Below, in pieces: positions 52,999-54,044 of a stretch of DNA of 54,044 nucleotides. Location: positions 1 through 54,044 of the forward strand of contig JAIRQN010000074.1 in NCBI GenBank assembly GCA_031256445.1. The letters are read 5' to 3'. Positions within the stretch are counted from its first letter, which is position 1, and each line of letters begins with the position of its first letter. Made by a program: the position numbers and the translations under genes. The notes below the pieces were generated by a model. The model ran no database searches. It saw nothing but the letters and a program-made list of their open reading frames with translations, and was not told the origin of the DNA. This DNA is from Treponema sp. Its GTDB lineage: Bacteria > Spirochaetota > Spirochaetia > Treponematales > Breznakiellaceae.

Positions 52999-53343
52999 TT
53001 AACAATAAATTTTACCGATTACGCCGTCAAGTTCTTTTATTAATTTTTGTTTTATGTCTGTCAATTCCTGAATTACCATTGTATTTTTTAAATCGCCGCT
53101 GAATGAAGAATCATTGGAAAATGAAGCTGAACACTCCTCCAGAAAAAGCTGATAAGGCAGTATTTCCAGCGAGCTGATTATTGCCTGAATTACTTCGGGG
53201 GACGGGAAATTTTTACCGTTTTCTACGGCATTCAGGTAATTTGGCGATACGGATATTTTTTCGGAAAAAGCCTGCTGGCTTATTCCTTTTTTTTTTCGGT
53301 AAAACCGTAGATTTCTTATAAATAACTCTTGAAAATGAGTCAT
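52999..53343 (-). CDS. XRE-family HTH regulator with C-terminal helix
   Basis: The 114-residue protein starts at the ATG at 53343; an earlier TTG at 53349 adds only two residues. The HTH (about 8-62) reads NLRFYRKKKGISQQAFSEKISVSPNYLNAVENGKNFPSPEVIQAI. The C terminus is a charged helix (IQELTDIKQKLIKELDGVIGKIY), probably for dimerisation. A TATAAT (minus strand, 53353-53358) lies only 9 bp before the ATG and no SD is visible, so the message may be leaderless. It is divergent from the CsgG/LpoB-like gene, and may regulate that gene and itself. Confidence 0.8.
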   Translation of the reverse strand: MTHFQELFIRNLRFYRKKKGISQQAFSEKISVSPNYLNAVENGKNFPSPEVIQAIISSLEILPYQLFLEECSASFSNDSSFSGDLKNTMVIQELTDIKQKLIKELDGVIGKIYC

Positions 53344-53413
53344 AAACAATTAATTATAATTCTTTTCTTTTATTAAAAAACAATCAATAACAATTAAAAT
53401 AACTGTAATACAG

Positions 53414-53442
53414 TTGACAATTTTATCAAAAAATTATAAAAT
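53414..53442 (+). promoter_or_regulatory. Promoter of the CsgG/LpoB-like gene
   Basis: Perfect TTGACA (53414-53419), a 17-bp spacer and TAAAAT (53437-53442). The start codon is 40 bp further, behind AAGGAG. The A/T-rich region upstream holds direct repeats AACAATTAA at 53345-53353 and 53389-53397. Confidence 0.7.
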
Positions 53443-53482
53443 ACCCATAAGTTTATAAATTATTATAAGGAGAATAAGAAAA

Positions 53483-54044
53483 ATGCTAAATCGTTTACTA
53501 AAAGCGGGATTTTTAATTTTTTTAATGATTTCTGGAGTTGCCGGAGCGTTTACTCAAACAATTACCCTTGATAACGCGCTAAGAGGGGCAACTGATGAAG
53601 TAGCTAATAACCTCAGAAGAGGCAATAGGGTTGCGATACTATCAATGCGCTGCAGTTCTTACCGCATGTCCAATTATCTGATGGAAGAATTGACAAATGC
53701 GCTGGTGAATCAGCGTTTATTTACTGTAGTTGACCGGGCCCAGATGGAATTAATTCAGGAAGAAATGCAGTTCCAGATGTCAGGCGAGGTCAGCGACGCT
53801 TCGGCGCAGGCAATTGGTCAGAAACTTGGAGCTCAGGCGATTATTACCGGTACTTTTGACTCAATCGGCGATTTTTACCGTTTCAGGGTACGGGTAATTG
53901 AGATTGAAACAGCGGCTATTCGGGTTACATTTTCCGCGAATGTATTCGGCGATTCTATTGTTCAGTCGTTAATGGGTATAAACAGCACTCCTACCGCCGC
54001 CGCCGCGCCGGGCGCGGGCGCAGGCGCGGGACAATCTCCAGCAA
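53483..54044 (+). CDS. CsgG/LpoB-like secreted protein (3' partial)
   Basis: The frame runs off the right edge. The visible 187 residues begin MLNRLLKAGFLIFLMISGVAGAFTQ, a type I signal peptide (cleavage likely after VAGA). The mature part reads LRRGNRVAILSMRCSSYRMSNYLMEELTNALVNQRLFTVVDRAQMELIQEEMQFQMSGEVSD and LGAQAIITGTFDSIGDFYRFRVRVIEIET, the CsgG / penicillin-binding-protein-activator LpoB-like fold seen in several spirochaete surface proteins. It is followed by an Ala/Gly-rich linker (GAGAGAG). The C terminus, which would show further domains, is missing. A periplasmic or outer-membrane role is inferred. Confidence 0.8.
   Translation, partial: MLNRLLKAGFLIFLMISGVAGAFTQTITLDNALRGATDEVANNLRRGNRVAILSMRCSSYRMSNYLMEELTNALVNQRLFTVVDRAQMELIQEEMQFQMSGEVSDASAQAIGQKLGAQAIITGTFDSIGDFYRFRVRVIEIETAAIRVTFSANVFGDSIVQSLMGINSTPTAAAAPGAGAGAGQSPA

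Noticed and set aside
53483-54044. CsgG-like gene as a complete short gene
   Set aside because: No stop codon occurs before the right edge, so it is partial.

Overview
The window looks like the chromosome of a Treponema-like spirochaete, probably a host-associated, plant-fibre-degrading anaerobe such as those of termite gut or rumen. This is inferred from gene content and moderate GC. The supporting traits are many lipoproteins with relaxed spirochaetal lipoboxes, long Ig-like surface proteins, ankyrin-repeat proteins, a four-domain flavodiiron protein, DUF1538/PII genes and a dense set of hemicellulases. No rRNA gene and no taxonomic marker beyond purH, nadE and pyk is present, so the genus is a judgement.

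Layout. (1) 1-14950: a surface block on the + strand. It holds the 3' part of an Ig-repeat protein with an outer-membrane-like C terminus, then two giant lipoproteins of about 2000 residues that look like diverged tandem paralogues. (2) 14951-17528: a repeat-rich region with a 26-bp palindrome, three hairpins, a Uma2-type nuclease-fold gene, a three-repeat membrane protein and tRNA-Arg(CCG). An inverted pair of the same dispersed repeat flanks it. (3) 17529-30124: a flavodiiron/flavin reductase/rubredoxin fusion, a DUF4139 protein, a TPR/ankyrin gene followed by a frameshifted DUF1963 gene and a TPR remnant, a FIST-aldehyde dehydrogenase gene pair, and a 935-residue ankyrin lipoprotein. (4) 30234-34469: a strong promoter driving a DUF1538 membrane protein and two PII-family proteins, then tRNA-Leu(GAG) and purH.

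(5) 34459-50504: a hemicellulose region. One leftward unit is GH43 - SGNH esterase - nadE. Rightward come two paralogous GH5 enzymes, one cytoplasmic and one a lipoprotein with a C-terminal beta-sandwich. Then come a response regulator whose phospho-acceptor Asp is Glu, a CE4 deacetylase lipoprotein, leftward GH10 and GH30 lipoproteins, and rightward GH2 - GH67. Lipoprotein xylanases would cut glucuronoxylan at the cell surface. The enzymes without signal peptides (GH43, GH67, GH2, esterase, one GH5) would finish imported oligosaccharides inside, with pyruvate kinase (50722-52185) as central metabolism. No sugar transporter is encoded in the window.

(6) 52186-54044: a small probable lipoprotein, a wHTH-coding remnant, an XRE regulator, and divergently the start of a CsgG/LpoB-like secreted protein that runs off the end.

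The most interesting leads are the DUF1538-PII-PII operon, the D-to-E response regulator in a xylanase locus, the single-base-frameshifted DUF1963 gene coupled to an ankyrin gene, and the dispersed hairpin repeats.
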